From: Vigna angularis
Taxonomy: Eukaryota > Streptophyta > Magnoliopsida > Fabales > Fabaceae
Assembly (NCBI RefSeq): GCF_016808095.1
Contig: NC_068970.1
Span: 22,302,501-22,366,500 of the forward strand
Length of the DNA stretch: 64,000 bases
Direction of reading: 5' to 3'
A model generated the notes under the pieces. It saw only the letters and a list, made by a program, of their open reading frames with translations, did not search any database and was not told the origin of the DNA. The translations under genes were made by a program, and so were the position numbers. The first letter of the stretch is position 1. Every line of letters starts with the position of its first letter. Below, piece after piece: positions 23,375 to 36,424 of the stretch.

Positions 23375-24538
23375 TGACTTTATATCATATTCTCAAAAGT
23401 CTGTGTTAAATTTTAATTATTTTAATATTAAAAAGTCTTAACATAAATAGTTTCATGAATAAATTTCATTATTTTAAAATATATTATTCTTTTAGAAATT
23501 AAGTATTTTTATTTCTTTCAAAGAGTTTTACCTCTTTACTTATCTTATTGAATAACTAGAATTGTAGGATTCATCCTTACAACGAACTCTTCAATTTGAG
23601 AATAATGCTTATAGGATTGAATAACTGGGATTTATATCTTCAGCTAGTCATTTTCTATTGTTGTTTTATATATATTTTAGTTTTATGTATATTTTAATAT
23701 TACGGTTATTTACTTATGATAACTACACTAATATTATATATTTATATTTTGAGATAAATATATTTTGTTTCATCAATTTTATTATTATGTTTTATTTAAT
23801 GCTAAATATTAATTGTTACAAATAAACTATTTAAATGCAGTCTATCTACTCGAGTTTACAATAATATTAACAATTATTTTTGAAAATATTGTTAATTTAA
23901 AAATTATTAACATTTATTAATTTAAATATGAATAATTAATATACAAAACAATAATAGTTTTACTTGTTAATAGTATTAATTAATTTTTAATTTAACATAA
24001 TTACAGAAAATTAAAAGCATAAGAAATATGTTTTGAAACATGTCACTAATTCCACTGTTAACTAATTATTATTAAATAACTATTAATTATATTACATATA
24101 CCTATCACTTAATTAATCTAAACTCTCAATCTTACAAGGTTAAAATTATGATGAGAAAGTGATTCCATTTAATCGTACAATCTTAAAATTAAATGGATCC
24201 TAGTGTATTTTGATATCATAATTTATGAATCTATTTTCGTATCATAATTTATGAACCACAATTTAGCAAGAATTTATAACGTTTCACAGTAGGTAGATGA
24301 ATGTCGCGGTAGTTCGTTGATGATCGTATCCATATCCCAGCTGAGACACGCAACTGGTGGCTGCTACTTGCTCAACATCTGGTATCTCCAATCTCTCAAT
24401 TCATGGAATAATCGCTACCATTTCCCGTTTTCAGAAAAGATTATTCTCTTCTTCCTTTACTGCTTATTGTGGTTCTAACGTTGGTTTGCTTCGCGTTATT
24501 GTTATCCCACGACATGTTTGTGAAAATGCGTAATAGAG
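23375..24538. other. AT-rich intergenic DNA and promoter of the DUF1990 gene
   Basis: 23375-24280 is A/T-rich with no features. From about 24290 the composition rises and the sequence probably contains the promoter and 5' leader of the downstream gene. Confidence 0.5.
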
Positions 24539-26254
24539 ATGTTTTTCTTGAGTTGGGGTCGCCCCTCTCCCCAAGACCAAAAAGCTTGCATCAACAAGTA
24601 AATAACACCTGCTTTAGCTTTTTTACTGGAAAATTGGAATACCCGTTTCCAAGTGCATTTATATGTGGCTTATTACGTTTTGCCATGTTACCAGGTCCGG
24701 TACTTTCAACTATGATGACAAATATAAAGGTGCTACTGTTAAATCACTGTCTTCCCTTAAAGCAGACTTGGGGCTGTCCAAAGATGGATTTTTACTGAAT
24801 GAGGCACGAGTTCTGGTTGGTTCTGGTATTGAGACTTTTGAAAAAGGCAAGAGTGCCCTCAAAAGTTGGAGGTATGTTCATATATGAATAAGCAAATAAA
24901 GGTGTATTGTGGTTTTAATCTGCTTAAGTTTTTGAAGTGGGTGACCTCAATTTTCTCATTTTTTGGAAGTTTGTTTCTTCTTTTATGCGTGTGTTTACAT
25001 GGGTTTATTGTGGGAAAATTGCTTGCAGGCATTTTGGATTGAATTGGGCATTTGTTGATCCGAAAACACCAGTTCAACAAGGAGTGAAATTCTGTGTTTG
25101 TGTCAAGGAGTTCTTTCCGTGGCTCACGATGCCACTTCAGGTTGTGTACGTAAATGAAACTCGAAAAGCCAAAAACCGCCGGGCCTCCTTTGCTTTCGGA
25201 AGTGGCACTCTTCATGGTCACCTGCTGGTAACTGCTTTTTCGTCAGTTTTGCTGCTTTTCTTTTCCTCTTACTATTTTTATCTTGGGCCTTTAGATATAC
25301 TTTTTAAGTTATTTTTTTATTTAAGTTTGTTTAGATATAATACCTTGACTTAAGTTGGTGCTTTTTGATACATTTATATTCTTGTAGAAGACAATTTAAG
25401 TTCTCTGTTTGAGAGTTTGTATATGCATATATGCATATACTTTGCAATTGCATAATGATATATAAGGAACACTTTACACTTCCAAGTAAAATTTGTGGTT
25501 ATGGTCACTTCACTGCGCCCATGTCCCTGTCATAGGATGTATAAATGTCCTTCCGCATATAATTCTTTGTAAAATTCAACTTTAACTGATTTTTTTTTGA
25601 AGTTACTGGTTTTACATGTCTACATGTTCTGGCTATCATTTGCCTCTGAAAAGGGTTTAAGGAAGGTTCTTAAGTTTTGTTATTCATTCTAAGAAATTCA
25701 GAATATCTAATTGGGTAGTCACTTGATCTATGGTATAATTTAGTAACCTACAATCACGTTACCATGTAGCATGTTTCTTTCTGCAGTCTTCATTTTACAT
25801 ATATTTAATGATGTTTTGTGAGAGAAAACATAGCAAACTCCACCCTATTCCTTACTACTGTAATAAACATTTTTCTTTCAATAAGTTTGTCTCGGGCTTG
25901 ATTGTATATTTACTTCTATGAAATATGGGGAAACTAAATAGTTTTAGTATGTTAATGCAGAAATGCTTTCAATAACTTTCTCTTACCTTGATTGGTACCT
26001 TGTATATGAATCCTTTTGGCAAACAAGCCATGATTATTTTAAATGTGTGATCCTTTTGGCCACAGGCAGGGGAAGAGCGCTTTTCAGTGGAGATAGATGA
26101 GAACAATCAGGTTTGGTACGAAGTGCTTTCTTTCTCTAAACCTGCCCACATTTTATCATTTCTTGGATACCCTTATGTGATGATTAGGCAGAAACACTTT
26201 GCCAATGAATCTTCCAAGGCTATGCTGAAACATATTAATTCTTCAAAATCCTAA
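24539..26254 (+). CDS. DUF1990 / UPF0548 family protein
   Basis: Four exons: 24539-24597, 24695-24871, 25029-25227 and 26066-26254. All introns are GT-AG, the phases agree, and the total is 624 nt (207 residues plus stop). The start ATG at 24539 gives MFFLSWGRPSPQDQKACINK, the usual N-terminus of this family; the longer open frame here lies in another phase. Exon 2 has SGTFNYDDKYKG and DGFLLNEARVLVGSG. Exon 3 has HFGLNWAFVDP and FGSGTLHGHLL. Exon 4 has AGEERFSVEID, VWYEVLSFSKPAHILSFLG and YPYVMIRQKHF. Length and motif order match Arabidopsis UPF0548 protein At2g17695. The molecular function is not established. No stop or frameshift is present, so the gene looks functional. Confidence 0.95.
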
Positions 26255-27577
26255 GGAAAAATAATGTTTATGTTATTTGTAATTGAAGAAGATTTGAATC
26301 TTTATTTTCCTTTTCCTCTCCCTTTTGGGTAAATATTTTGCCTCTTACTCTTGTCAGACACATCTCTAAAACATTTCTTCATTATGATGTTTTGTTTGCC
26401 TTTGGTGATGGATGGGACGCTATCTTCCCTTTACTCTTTTACTATCCCCTGAGACGCTTTCTAGTTGAACTCTGTTGATATGCGCCTTCGTATGTTTTGA
26501 GCAAAATTTTCCAAGCTAAATTTGTCGTTTCGGACTGCAATTTTTATTTCAAGAATAGCTTCACAGAATGCCAGATTAAAAAACAAAGCTTTTTCCAAAC
26601 TATACTATCTTCATCTACTAGTTTGCCAACTTTGGATTGTTCTCCTTTTGTTTGTTCAATAAAACATTTATGTATAATCTCAACCATCAACTACCAAAAA
26701 GCATCACTTCATAACTGTTGCTGTCTAAACAAAATTCAATCAAGTCTTTCCACGTAGCAAAACTTTTTCTTCCACAAAACTTGACAATTACCAATTATAC
26801 CTGTTGAAGATGGCTTCATCGTGTGTTTGAACTTGTCGCCACCATGTCATGACAAGCTCTAATATCAAATGTTTGGCAAATTAAAAAAGAAATTGCCTCG
26901 GGTAAACAATAAATTTTTGATATTGTAACAAAACAGACAAATATTTTGATGATGACCTCATTCTAGGACTCTTTGCAGTCAATCTAATGCTCTGTTTTTT
27001 TTTTGTCACAGTACAAACCTCTTATTATACGAGGTAATAGTTTGATTATCATTTCCTGAAATAGACAAATAACAACTAATAATAACTATATACATTAACA
27101 TGAATTGCCCCTTTTTTTTCTGATTGAATTTAGCCTTTATCTGAATAAACACAAATAGATCCTATTTAAGGTTAGTTTGTGTGACATGAGACCAAGATCA
27201 GTTTCTAACACCTAGCATCCTTTTATCTCCATCTCCTCCTTACAACTTCCCCCTTGTCTTCTTCCCACTGCCCCTTTCTCCTTTCCTTTCCTCATGTTTA
27301 AAGTTTATGTTCTAAATTTTCCTAGAATTTTTTCATCAATTTTATTTTCATGCTGTGACACTGGAATCAGTTATGGAGTGATTATCGCAAGGCTCCTTCA
27401 TATTTGTTCATAGTATTTTATCTTGTTTTCTATTTATATTGTTGTGTTGGACTATACAAAGTTGAGCCCATTCTCTGATTTGAAACTGCGCTTGCAGAAG
27501 GCGTCATTGCTCTTTATTTCTTGAAAGTGAAACATAGAGGAACAAAATATGAAGAGAGGGTGGTTAAAAACAAAAGA
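26255..27577. other. 3' flank of the DUF1990 gene and intergenic DNA
   Basis: The first few hundred bases are probably 3' UTR. The remainder is intergenic, with no recognisable gene or repeat. Confidence 0.5.
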
Positions 27578-27586
27578 TAAATAGAA

Positions 27587-28948
27587 GACAGCTGCTCCCT
27601 CCACCACCCCAAACGACTTCCTCCACCTCCTCAATTTTTATTTATTTCAAAATTACCCTTTCTTACATTTATTATTTAATTTTTATGTTAAAATCCTAAT
27701 CTCTTCCTCCATTTCTCATTTTGACGTTCAGCAGCACTAATACCCTCGCTTTCTTTCTCTTTTTCTCTGCAACCCCACCCCCCACTTTCCTTTTCTTTCT
27801 CTCTTTCTCTGCAACCCACCCCCACCCCATCTCCCCTTCCCTTTCTTTGTTTCTATCACTTTCTTTCTCCGCAACTCCCCTCTCTCCCTTTCTTTTTCTC
27901 CCTTTCGTTATTTCTCTGCAGTCCCACCCCACTCTCCCTTTCTCTCATTCTCGTTTGGTCTCTAAGAGGTTAGTATATTTTTGCTCTTCTGTTGTAATTG
28001 ATTGTATGATATGTGTTGTATGTGTTTTGCATTGTATGATACGTGCTCTGTGATTTTTACGGATGTCAATATCCGTTAACGGACGTCGACATCCGATGAA
28101 GGAGAAGGGCCAACGGATCTCCTTGCTTTGCTTTTCGTTTTCTTGTTTTTTTAGGTTCTTAATTTAGTTATATTTAGTTGATTAATTTTTGTACATTTAT
28201 TAGTTGCAGGTGATGGAGTCGGGGTCCACGGCTATAGAAAAGAAAGTGTGGTTGTGCATATATGTGTGAGTGTGCGTCGAGAGAATGGAAGAAGGGTTCA
28301 TAAAATGCATAGGTTAGATTTTAGTAGGTTTAGAAATTTGAATGGTTGAAGAGAAGAAGGATGGGGGAGAGTTTATTGGGTCATGCAGTATAGCATATGA
28401 AAGGGAAGAGTGAGAAAAGAAGAAAGTTGGATAATTGAATGATGTTATGTTGTGGTTGGTGAGGGAGTTATTGTTACGTGAACATTAATTGGGAGAAGAA
28501 AGAAGATGAGAGAGTGCATGGAAAGTCTACTTGAGGTGCAAGATTGTGTGTGTTTAAAAAGGTTGTCTTTTTATTTTGTTAGGATGTATGATGTCTCTAG
28601 AGAGGTCTTATTAGTATATAAATTGTAGTGGTAAGTAAAAGGGGGTCTCATAGGTGGGAAAAAGAGAATTGGTACATGCAGATGTGTTTTTATACTGTGT
28701 TAGTGGTGGAAAGAAAGTATGGAAGCTGAACAGATATGAAAAATCTAAACATCCGTCCACGGATGTGGGGATGCGTTTCGTGTGGAAGTGAAAGGGTGTG
28801 GGGGTGCATTCATGTAGGGGACCATTAATATTTTATTAAAAAGTGAATGGATTTCGGTGAAAATTAATCTCAGTAATAATTATTGAAGGGCAAAAGAGGA
28901 ATGGGGAGGTGGAGGGAGCAAGGAGTGGTGGTGGAGGGAGCAACACCC
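27587..28948. mobile_element. Non-autonomous Mutator-like element (MULE) with 9-bp TSD
   Basis: Perfect 9-bp target duplications TAAATAGAA flank it (27578-27586, 28949-28957). The left end GACAGCTGCTCCCTCCACC mirrors the right end GGAGGGAGCAACACCC. Inside are a C/T-rich stretch (27735-27955) with tandem TTTCTCTGCAACCCC-type units and a word ACGGATGTCAATATCCG with inverted relatives (28058-28095). A GAGGTTAGTA donor-like and TTGCAGGTGATGG acceptor-like pair (about 27967, 28210) resemble a gene leader with its first intron. No MURA-type transposase is encoded. The open frame over the C/T-rich tract is low complexity. Confidence 0.85.
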
Positions 28949-28957
28949 TAAATAGAA

Positions 28958-30930
28958 TAATAAATATGTTGTAAGGGTGGATAAAAATTAGAAGAAAAGA
29001 AATGAAAATAGAATAATCAATATGGTATTGGCCTTGGGAACCTATCTTATTTGAATGAGTGAGTGTAAATAAATAATTATTTTAAAATTGTTAGGCTTAT
29101 TGAAAAAAAAAAATTTTAACTCAGTCATTTATTAGCTTTTATATAACAAAATATGATTTTAAAATGATACAACAAAATCAGATCTAAAAAACATTTTACT
29201 CCGCATTTAAGATGAAATTTAAACATAGATAATTTCTCTTTGTTATCAATATTACATTTTTAAGATAAAATTTAAATTAAAAAATTATGTTATCAATATT
29301 ACTTTTTTAAGTAATTATTTTTTTAAATTTAATCTTTTTTATTTGACTGTTTTTTTAAACTTAATTATTTTTTTAATTAAAAAAGTAATTATAGAACAAA
29401 TAAAATATGCTTACAATAGAATTAAAGAAAATTATTTATATTTAATTTTATAATCATAATTATAAAAGTTATAATTTATTATTATTATTATTATTATTAT
29501 AAAAAAGTGAATACGTATATATTTTTACTAGTATTTTATAATATGATTGAATAGAAAAAATTTAGAGCATAATTTGATTTTATTATAAATAATTTAAAAT
29601 GCAAAAAATACGATAGTTCGATAAGAAATTTTGAAAGGAACTAAAATCGTATAAAATTATGAGAGTGGTTTAATTATTTAAAATTATAGAATTTTAAATT
29701 CACTGTATTTTATGTTTTTTTATACGTGCTTTTTAATTCAACTTCAATCAAGACATTTTCTACTTAACTAATATAAAAACTTCGATAATGAACATATCAT
29801 TAAGTAAACATAGTTGTTTTTTTTACCAATTATGATAAGATAAAGACAATTATAATTTCCTTACAATAGATATCGCCATAGTTTTTGTCTTTGAAGGTGG
29901 GAGTTATATTAGATAAAAATAAATAATAAAAATTTTTTTTTTTTTGTTAAAGTTGTTTTCATCCAACATCAACAACTAGAGTTATTATTTTGTGGATATG
30001 AATTGAGATTATTTCTTTAAGGTTTTCTCAGAGTATATTGGTAAAGTTATCTTTTAGTTAATGTTAGCCTAAGTTTTGTTATTAATGAGTGTAGAACTGT
30101 TATTTTTATGTAAGTCAGGATTTTAATGGGTTATTTTTCAGTTGATATTATTTTCCTCCTACTCAAGGTTATTTCTTCATCATGTTAGTGAAAGTCTTTT
30201 TAATCAATGTTTACAGAATTATTTTTGGTAAATGCTAACTATTTTTTTGAATGTCAACTTTCATAATTATGTTTTTTCTATTAGATTATCCACTCATATC
30301 AACAATAAGCAATTCAATCTTTCATTAATTAAAAAATTCTTATATCCCTTAGAAATAGTAACTTGCTCACATATTGAACTAACCCTTTTACGTAATATAT
30401 GTTAATTAATTTTTCTAAAAATTCAATATTCTTAATTTTGATCCTTCATCAAATTAGAATATTGTATATTATATCTATATAGTTAGTATTTCATGATATA
30501 TATGTTATTAGATATAGATATAATTAATTAAATCACTTTAATATTTTGGCTAATAATATAATTACCCTAACACATTTAATTATATATATTGTCCATTGAT
30601 TACATCCACATATAGAACCAAAACAGTCTTTCATTAGTCTTTCATTGCATTAATCGTAACTAAACTTGACAATGATAATTAATGTTGACAGAATCAAATA
30701 ACATGGACTCATCATAAAATGTGTAATGAAAATTAAGTGAAAGTGATTTGTACACGTTTATTTTCAACTAGTACTTACTTTATCTCAATAAGATCCATAT
30801 AATACCTTAATATACAAAGTGTAATTTATGAATAATAAATCATATATTTATAAAATCAAATATGTCCAAAAGACAATGTATGCCTACATAAAAATAAACA
30901 TAGAACATAAAATACAAAACACAATAAAAG
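28958..30930. other. AT-rich intergenic DNA and copia LTR region
   Basis: 28958-30300 has no gene and includes an (ATT)n microsatellite at about 29477-29500. About 30300-30935 is probably the 3' LTR of the reverse-strand copia element that follows; its outer end was not located. Confidence 0.5.
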
Positions 30931-31816
30931 TGACTAACTCCCACTAAACCAAAGATTCCTAAAATAGAAAAACATTCATATGAGCAACATGCTCATGAAA
31001 GACATTGGATCGAAGTTCCTTAGTAAGAGGATCTGCTATCATGAAGTTTATCCCTAAGTGTTTTATGAAATTTTGTCCATTACGTATCATTCCTTTAACT
31101 ACCAAGAACTTTATGTAAATGTATTTTGACTTGCTCGAGCTCTTGTTGTTGTTAGAATATAATACAACTTATTTGTTGTCACAGTATAACTTAAGTAGTC
31201 TTTTAATTCCTTCCATAATGTGTCTTTGTGACAAAGTTCCTCAACCATATTTCTTTATTTTGATGCCTCATAACATGTTACAAATTCAGCAACAATAATG
31301 GATGAAGTCGTAAGGGTTTTCTTGGTACTGCACCAAGAAACCGCACCACCAGCTAGCATGAAAATGTAACCTGAAGTGGATCACAAAATGTCTTGGCATC
31401 CTGCAAAAATCAAAGTTAGAATACCAAATGATCTCTAACTGGTGTGACCTCTTGTATATGAGCATATAATCCTTTGTTCTCTTGAAATACATCATAACTC
31501 TTTTGGTTATTTTCCAATGATTTAGATTGCTTAAATATTTTACCTAATACCCTAACTATGTATGTTATATTCGAACATCTATATACTTAGGCATACCTCA
31601 AACTCCCTACAACTGAAACATGGGGAATCTTTTGCATTTCTTAAGTTTCCAAATTTTCTTTTGCGCATTGATTGAGATTGGATGTGTCTTCTTTAGCAAG
31701 TGGAGTACCTTCTGATTTACAATCTTACCTGCCAAACCTTTTAAGCACATTTTCGACATGGCTACTATGTGATAATCCTAGAATACACTGAGGTTGATCT
31801 TGAGGTAAAAAGTCAT

Positions 31817-31915
31817 ATACATTACCGATAGATTTTTTCCATCGGTAATGTTTCCGTCCATAAAATTCATCACTAAGACAAATTTACGACATATATATTT
31901 TCATCGGTAAAATTT
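31817..31915. mobile_element. Small hairpin insertion (ATTACCGATAGA...CATCGGTAAT)
   Basis: ATTACCGATAGA, six T, then CCATCGGTAATG form a near-perfect hairpin at about 31821-31851. A related CATCGGTAAAATT lies at about 31902. This looks like the end of a small MITE inserted in the copia remnant, but the boundaries are unclear. Confidence 0.35.
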
Positions 31916-32515
31916 TGTCTGTAACTTCAAGACTTTTGTATCATAATGTGAACAAGAGTAATGATTGTTCTAAAAGAGTCTTTCGGTTAAACTAGAGAGA
32001 TAATCTCTTTGAAGTCAGTCCTTTCCTTTTAAGTATAATCCTTCACCACATGATGAGCCTTATACCTCTTCATATTACCTTTGAAATCTCTTAGTCTTTA
32101 ATATTCACTCAATACCAATGAGTTTCACACCTTATGGTAATGGGACAAATTCTCAAACCTTATTGTCTTGCATGGACATATCCTCCTCATTCATTGCTTC
32201 AATCCATTTTTCTGAATTAGGATCTTGCATGACTTGATGAAAGTTGATTATGTCATCTTCCATCATACCATTATTTTTCTTATTTTCTTGGAGAAATATC
32301 ACATAATTATCAGGAATAACACTTTTTCTTTCTCTCATGGATCTTCGTAAAGATATTGGCTCATGAAGCACAAGTTCTTAAGGATATTGAGTTTGTTCTT
32401 TAGAGATTATTAACTTGCTAAAGGTTTTAGACTTGCTTCATCAAAAGAAACTGTATGAATAGGATCTAGAATTATCATTGATTCTTCCTCTAAGATAGTC
32501 TTTAACCTTATTCTT

Positions 32516-32543
32516 CCCCCCCCCCCCCCCCCCCCCCCCCCCC
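32516..32543. repeat. Poly-C run of 28 bases
   Basis: Twenty-eight consecutive C between TTCTT and AAATTT. Such a run is rare in AT-rich plant DNA; its length may be a sequencing or assembly artefact. Confidence 0.9.
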
Positions 32544-34680
32544 AAATTTATAGTCAATGATATCGTTGTTTTGTTCTATTTACACTTAGTACCACGCGAT
32601 TTCGTATTTAAGGATTCACTATTGGAATTCACTGTATCATGTATATATAGATTATCATTAGTCAAAAGTAAATCGATTCCAACAACATTTAAATTTAAAG
32701 ATAATATGAACTCATTGTTTCCAAATGAACATAAATAGCCTACTTTTTTCAACATAAGAAACTAAAACTAAATTCTGTCTAAATAAGGATACAACCAAAT
32801 TATCTTTTCAAATACAAATAAAAAACTAATACACAATAATAATCTAAAATGTCATATAACTTTCACTTTCACCGATTTGTCATCTCCAACATATATTCTT
32901 CTTTTAGAATCAATTGGCTTTCGGTAGCTTAGGCAACTCTTTCTTTGCACACCAAGCATAATATTTTGTACAATTCTTCTTTACGTGTCTAACTTTATTA
33001 CAAAAGAAACATTTATCATCTTGTTTGTCTTCCTTTTGCCCTTGTCTACTTTCGTCCCTCCTCTTCTTGTACAATATAACACCCCTAAAGATCTCTGGAA
33101 TGCTATGCTTAATGATCATGAGACTCATGCAATTTGAGGGGTCTCATTTCTCATATTTTTTTCCTCTCGTCAGAGGTACTTGAGTATGTAAGAGAAAGAG
33201 TTTTCTCAATCCTTAATGCAAGGTTGAGATCCATGCAGCCAAGAATTATCTCCATGTTCTCGTCCTTAAAATTTTTTTCATTGAGGACCGAAACTGAATT
33301 TATATTAACAGATATTGAAGCAATTGTAGTTGTTTTTAGAATAAGAGAAACAAAGGAATTAAACCCATATAGTAAACTAGTGATAACTGATCTCAAGATA
33401 CCTAATACACCATCAATATCAAATCTTTGGACGGTAATATTAATTATTAGGAGTATCTTGGTGTAATGATCAAACATTGATAATAAAGCATGTTCAACAA
33501 CAATCCTATCTTTAGTTTTATTTATCATTGACAAGAAAAACCTTACAATTATCACACTTTTTTATTAGATGTGTGTAACATCCTAGAAATATAGCTTTAA
33601 ATTATACTTAAGAGTCCTTACATTTACAATAAACTAGAACAGTTATATGAAATAAAATTAACTTACAGTTATCCTAAATATAACCATAAATTTAAAACTT
33701 TAAAGAAACCTATACTAAAACAACCATAAGAACAGACCGATCGGTCATACAAGAGGTGTATCAACCGAACAGTCCTATACTGAATAAAAATAAAAACAAG
33801 CACAAGACCGAACGGTCTTACTCTAACGAAAACCATCCTCTCCTGCCAGTGCCTATTCCAGAGAACCATCCTCACCTTCTGCTCACACCCATAGGGTGAT
33901 CATTGCAATGACAAAGACGATCGAGCGGACAACATGACAAGACAGAAAATAAGGGTAAGCTAGCGTAATTTAATTAACTATGATAACATATAATTCAGAC
34001 AAACATATAATACAATCATACATATACAGAAATCATACAAGCATGTTATAATCGACCACTTTTACTCTGACTGTCCGGACTGTATGAATATGTAGCTACG
34101 ACCGTTCTTGCACTCGTGGAAAGGTAAACTGGAAACCTCACGAATACCATAGCTGGAAACCCAAGCCGCCACACGAGGTTAGCCTTTCATCCTTCACTGT
34201 AGTTGGAAACCGCAAGCTACAACATGAGTTTAGTCCATTAGCTGGAACCCCAAGCTATATGCGACCAGGCCTCCTGCTATTCTCACCACATGCTTCACCA
34301 TTCTCTACTTGAGACTCGGTGACCATTAGAATGTTAGGATGTAAGCCAGCTCAGCATATCCATATTCATACTTTTATCACATTGAAACCAACCACCGAGA
34401 CATTCCTCCTTGGAATTCTCTTTCATATCCATATTATAAATATCTCGTTATACCTTCACATTACATTAGAATTATCATACTTCCTCATCCATAACATCCT
34501 TAAATAAAAATCACACAAAACAGTAAAACAACCCCCACCCTTGAGCACGACCGAACAAAAAAGATCAACACAACCTATAGACAAGGCCGAATGGGAGAAA
34601 CTCTCCCTACATGTGAACATGACCGAATGGTCATTTAGAGAGTAAGACTCAAGTAGGAGTCAAACACTTGAACTTATACC

Positions 34681-34920
34681 GAACACTTATGATTTAGAAC
34701 GAACACTATTGGCTTAGACCGAACGCCATTGACTTAGGTTGAACACTATTGGCTTAGGCCGAACATTATTGAAATAGGCCGAACGCTATTGGCTTAGGCC
34801 GCACTCTATTGGCTTATGCCGAATACTATTATCTTAAACCGAACACTAATGGCTTAGGTCGAGCACTATTGACTTAGGCCGAACACTATTAGCTTAAGTC
34901 GAACACTATTAAAATCGAAT
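34681..34920. repeat. 20-bp minisatellite, 12 units
   Basis: Twelve consecutive 20-bp units on the consensus GAACACTATTGGCTTAGGCC, in exact register from 34681 to 34920, diverging by up to about a third of positions. Confidence 0.95.
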
Positions 34921-34966
34921 CCAAGTACAAGAATGAGTACTACAAAGAGACCGAGTGCTAGTACAA

Positions 34967-35136
34967 GACCGAGCACTACCAAGAACGAGCGCTAGTACAA
35001 GACCGAGCACTACCAAGAACGAGCGCTAGTACAAGACCGAGCACTACCAAGAACGAGCGCTAGTACAAGACCGAGCACTACCAAGAATGTGCGCTAGTGC
35101 AAGACCGAGCACTACCAAGGACGAGCGCTAGTACAA
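34967..35136. repeat. 34-bp minisatellite, 5 units
   Basis: The unit is GACCGAGCACTACCAAG followed by AACGAGCGCTAGTACAA. Copies start at 34967, 35001, 35035, 35069 and 35103; the first three are identical and the last two differ at a few positions. Confidence 0.95.
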
Positions 35137-36171
35137 GACCGAACGCTATCACTAGCATAACGGCTAGTACACGGTTGAGCACTAACAGTAGCATAACTGC
35201 TAGTACAAGATCGATCGTTACTAAGAGATCCCACCACCTACTAAGAACGATCGCTAATATAAAACTGATTACGACTAGGAGATCGACCACTCACCTAAGA
35301 CCGAGCGGTCATGCACAGGTAAGACTAAAGAGATCGAACCCAATTAACGACTGAGTATCTGAACATGAACGAGCGGTCAACAACGAACGCTCAGTTTTCT
35401 ACCTAATTCTACAAATACTTCTACAGATTTGTGAACCAACTAGATTTACCAAAACTAAATATTTTTCTCAATTTCACCATCACACTTCCTCACAATTCAC
35501 TCACAATTTACTCAGTCATTGAACCAGAATTATACAGCATCACAAACCTCATGAACATAACATATAATAGTCCACACAAATATCACCGAACATCAACTCA
35601 TTCAATTTCACACATACAGAATCATCAACAACCTTTTTCATACATCATCAATCAAACAATTAAATTAACTAACTTCCCTTACCTCTTAACTGGACCGAAC
35701 AACTCTACCACTTCAGAAATTTGCTCTTAACACCAAAAATCTCAAGAACCTACAATTTGCCGATTTGCGGTAATGTACCAACCCAAAATACCAGAAAAAG
35801 TGATCAGAATCTAAGAAGAAGAAGTTGATGAACACATGCAATCAGAAACTTGGCTTGCATGTGCCAGGAAACAAAATTTCTAAGAAGAGGATGAACTTAC
35901 CGACTCTAAGCTTGATTTTGATTAGTGGAAGAAAATGATCTTGACTCCTAGATTGCTTAAATGATGGCTGTTTGAGAAAAAATGAAAGGAGATGAAGAAT
36001 TTCTAGAGAGAAGGAGGAGAAAAGATAGAGGCTTGAGTTTTTAGAGAGATACAAATTTTGAGAAAAATGAGATGCGTTGCGGTTTGGAAATTTCTATAAA
36101 AATGCTCAATCTCCTTATTTGAGATATCTGTCCCTCCCTTCCACATGTCATTTTTAGGGGCTTACAATGTA

Positions 36172-36389
36172 TGTATGTAATCCGACCAAATATTAATCTT
36201 CCTTTGGTCCAATCAATACTCGTATAATATACATAAACACAAACATTTAACATTTCTAACAAACTATCTATTAAAGAAATGTCACTTTGACGATTTCTTG
36301 ATTCAATTTGGTGATAAAAAATGTTAAACTACTAAAATTTGAATATTTTTATTTATGTACCAAAACAAGATATATTTATATATCAAAAT

Positions 36390-36424
<35 letters not shown>

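Larger units (their letters stand above)
30930..33560 (-). pseudogene. Reverse-strand Ty1-copia gag-pol wreck
   Basis: Read on the minus strand, gag lies at about 33480-33130 (IILGCMDLNLALR), followed by MSLMIIKHSIPEIFRGV and a zinc knuckle CFFCNKVRHVKKNC (33010-32960, CX2CX4HX4C). The integrase-RT linker is at 32371-32153 (LRRSMRERKSVIPDNY, VMQDPNSEKWIEAMNEE). The RT C-terminus is near 31620-31560 and RNase H at 31495-31020 (RTKDYMLIYKRSHQLEI). A polypurine-like GTGGGAGTTAG lies near 30940. Protease, integrase and most of RT are missing, and frameshifts separate the blocks, so nothing is functional. A poly-C run sits in the gap before the linker. Confidence 0.85.
33574..36166. mobile_element. 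Solo LTR or coding-free LTR element, 2.6 kb, with internal minisatellites
   Basis: It starts TGTAACATCCTAG and ends GGGGCTTACA (inverted TGTAA ends). The flanks ATGTG (33569-33573) and ATGTA (36167-36171) are a 5-bp target duplication with one mismatch. No gag or pol is present. Blocks at 33860-34350 (TGATCATTGCAATGACAAAG, TCTGACTGTCCGGACTGTAT) recur at 45780-46140 in the related element. The words ACCGAACGGTC and GACCGAGCGCT are scattered throughout. Two minisatellites occupy 34681-35136. It lies beside the 5' end of the reverse copia remnant. Confidence 0.72.

Noticed and set aside
24469..24798. 109-codon frame as the start of the DUF1990 gene
   Set aside because: It is in another phase from the family sequence; the ATG at 24539 gives the expected N-terminus and correct splicing.
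27696..28053. Ser/Phe/Pro-rich frame in the MULE
   Set aside because: It is the translation of a C/T-rich tandem tract.
35078..35354. Frames over the 34-bp minisatellite
   Set aside because: Repeat periodicity keeps the frames open by chance.
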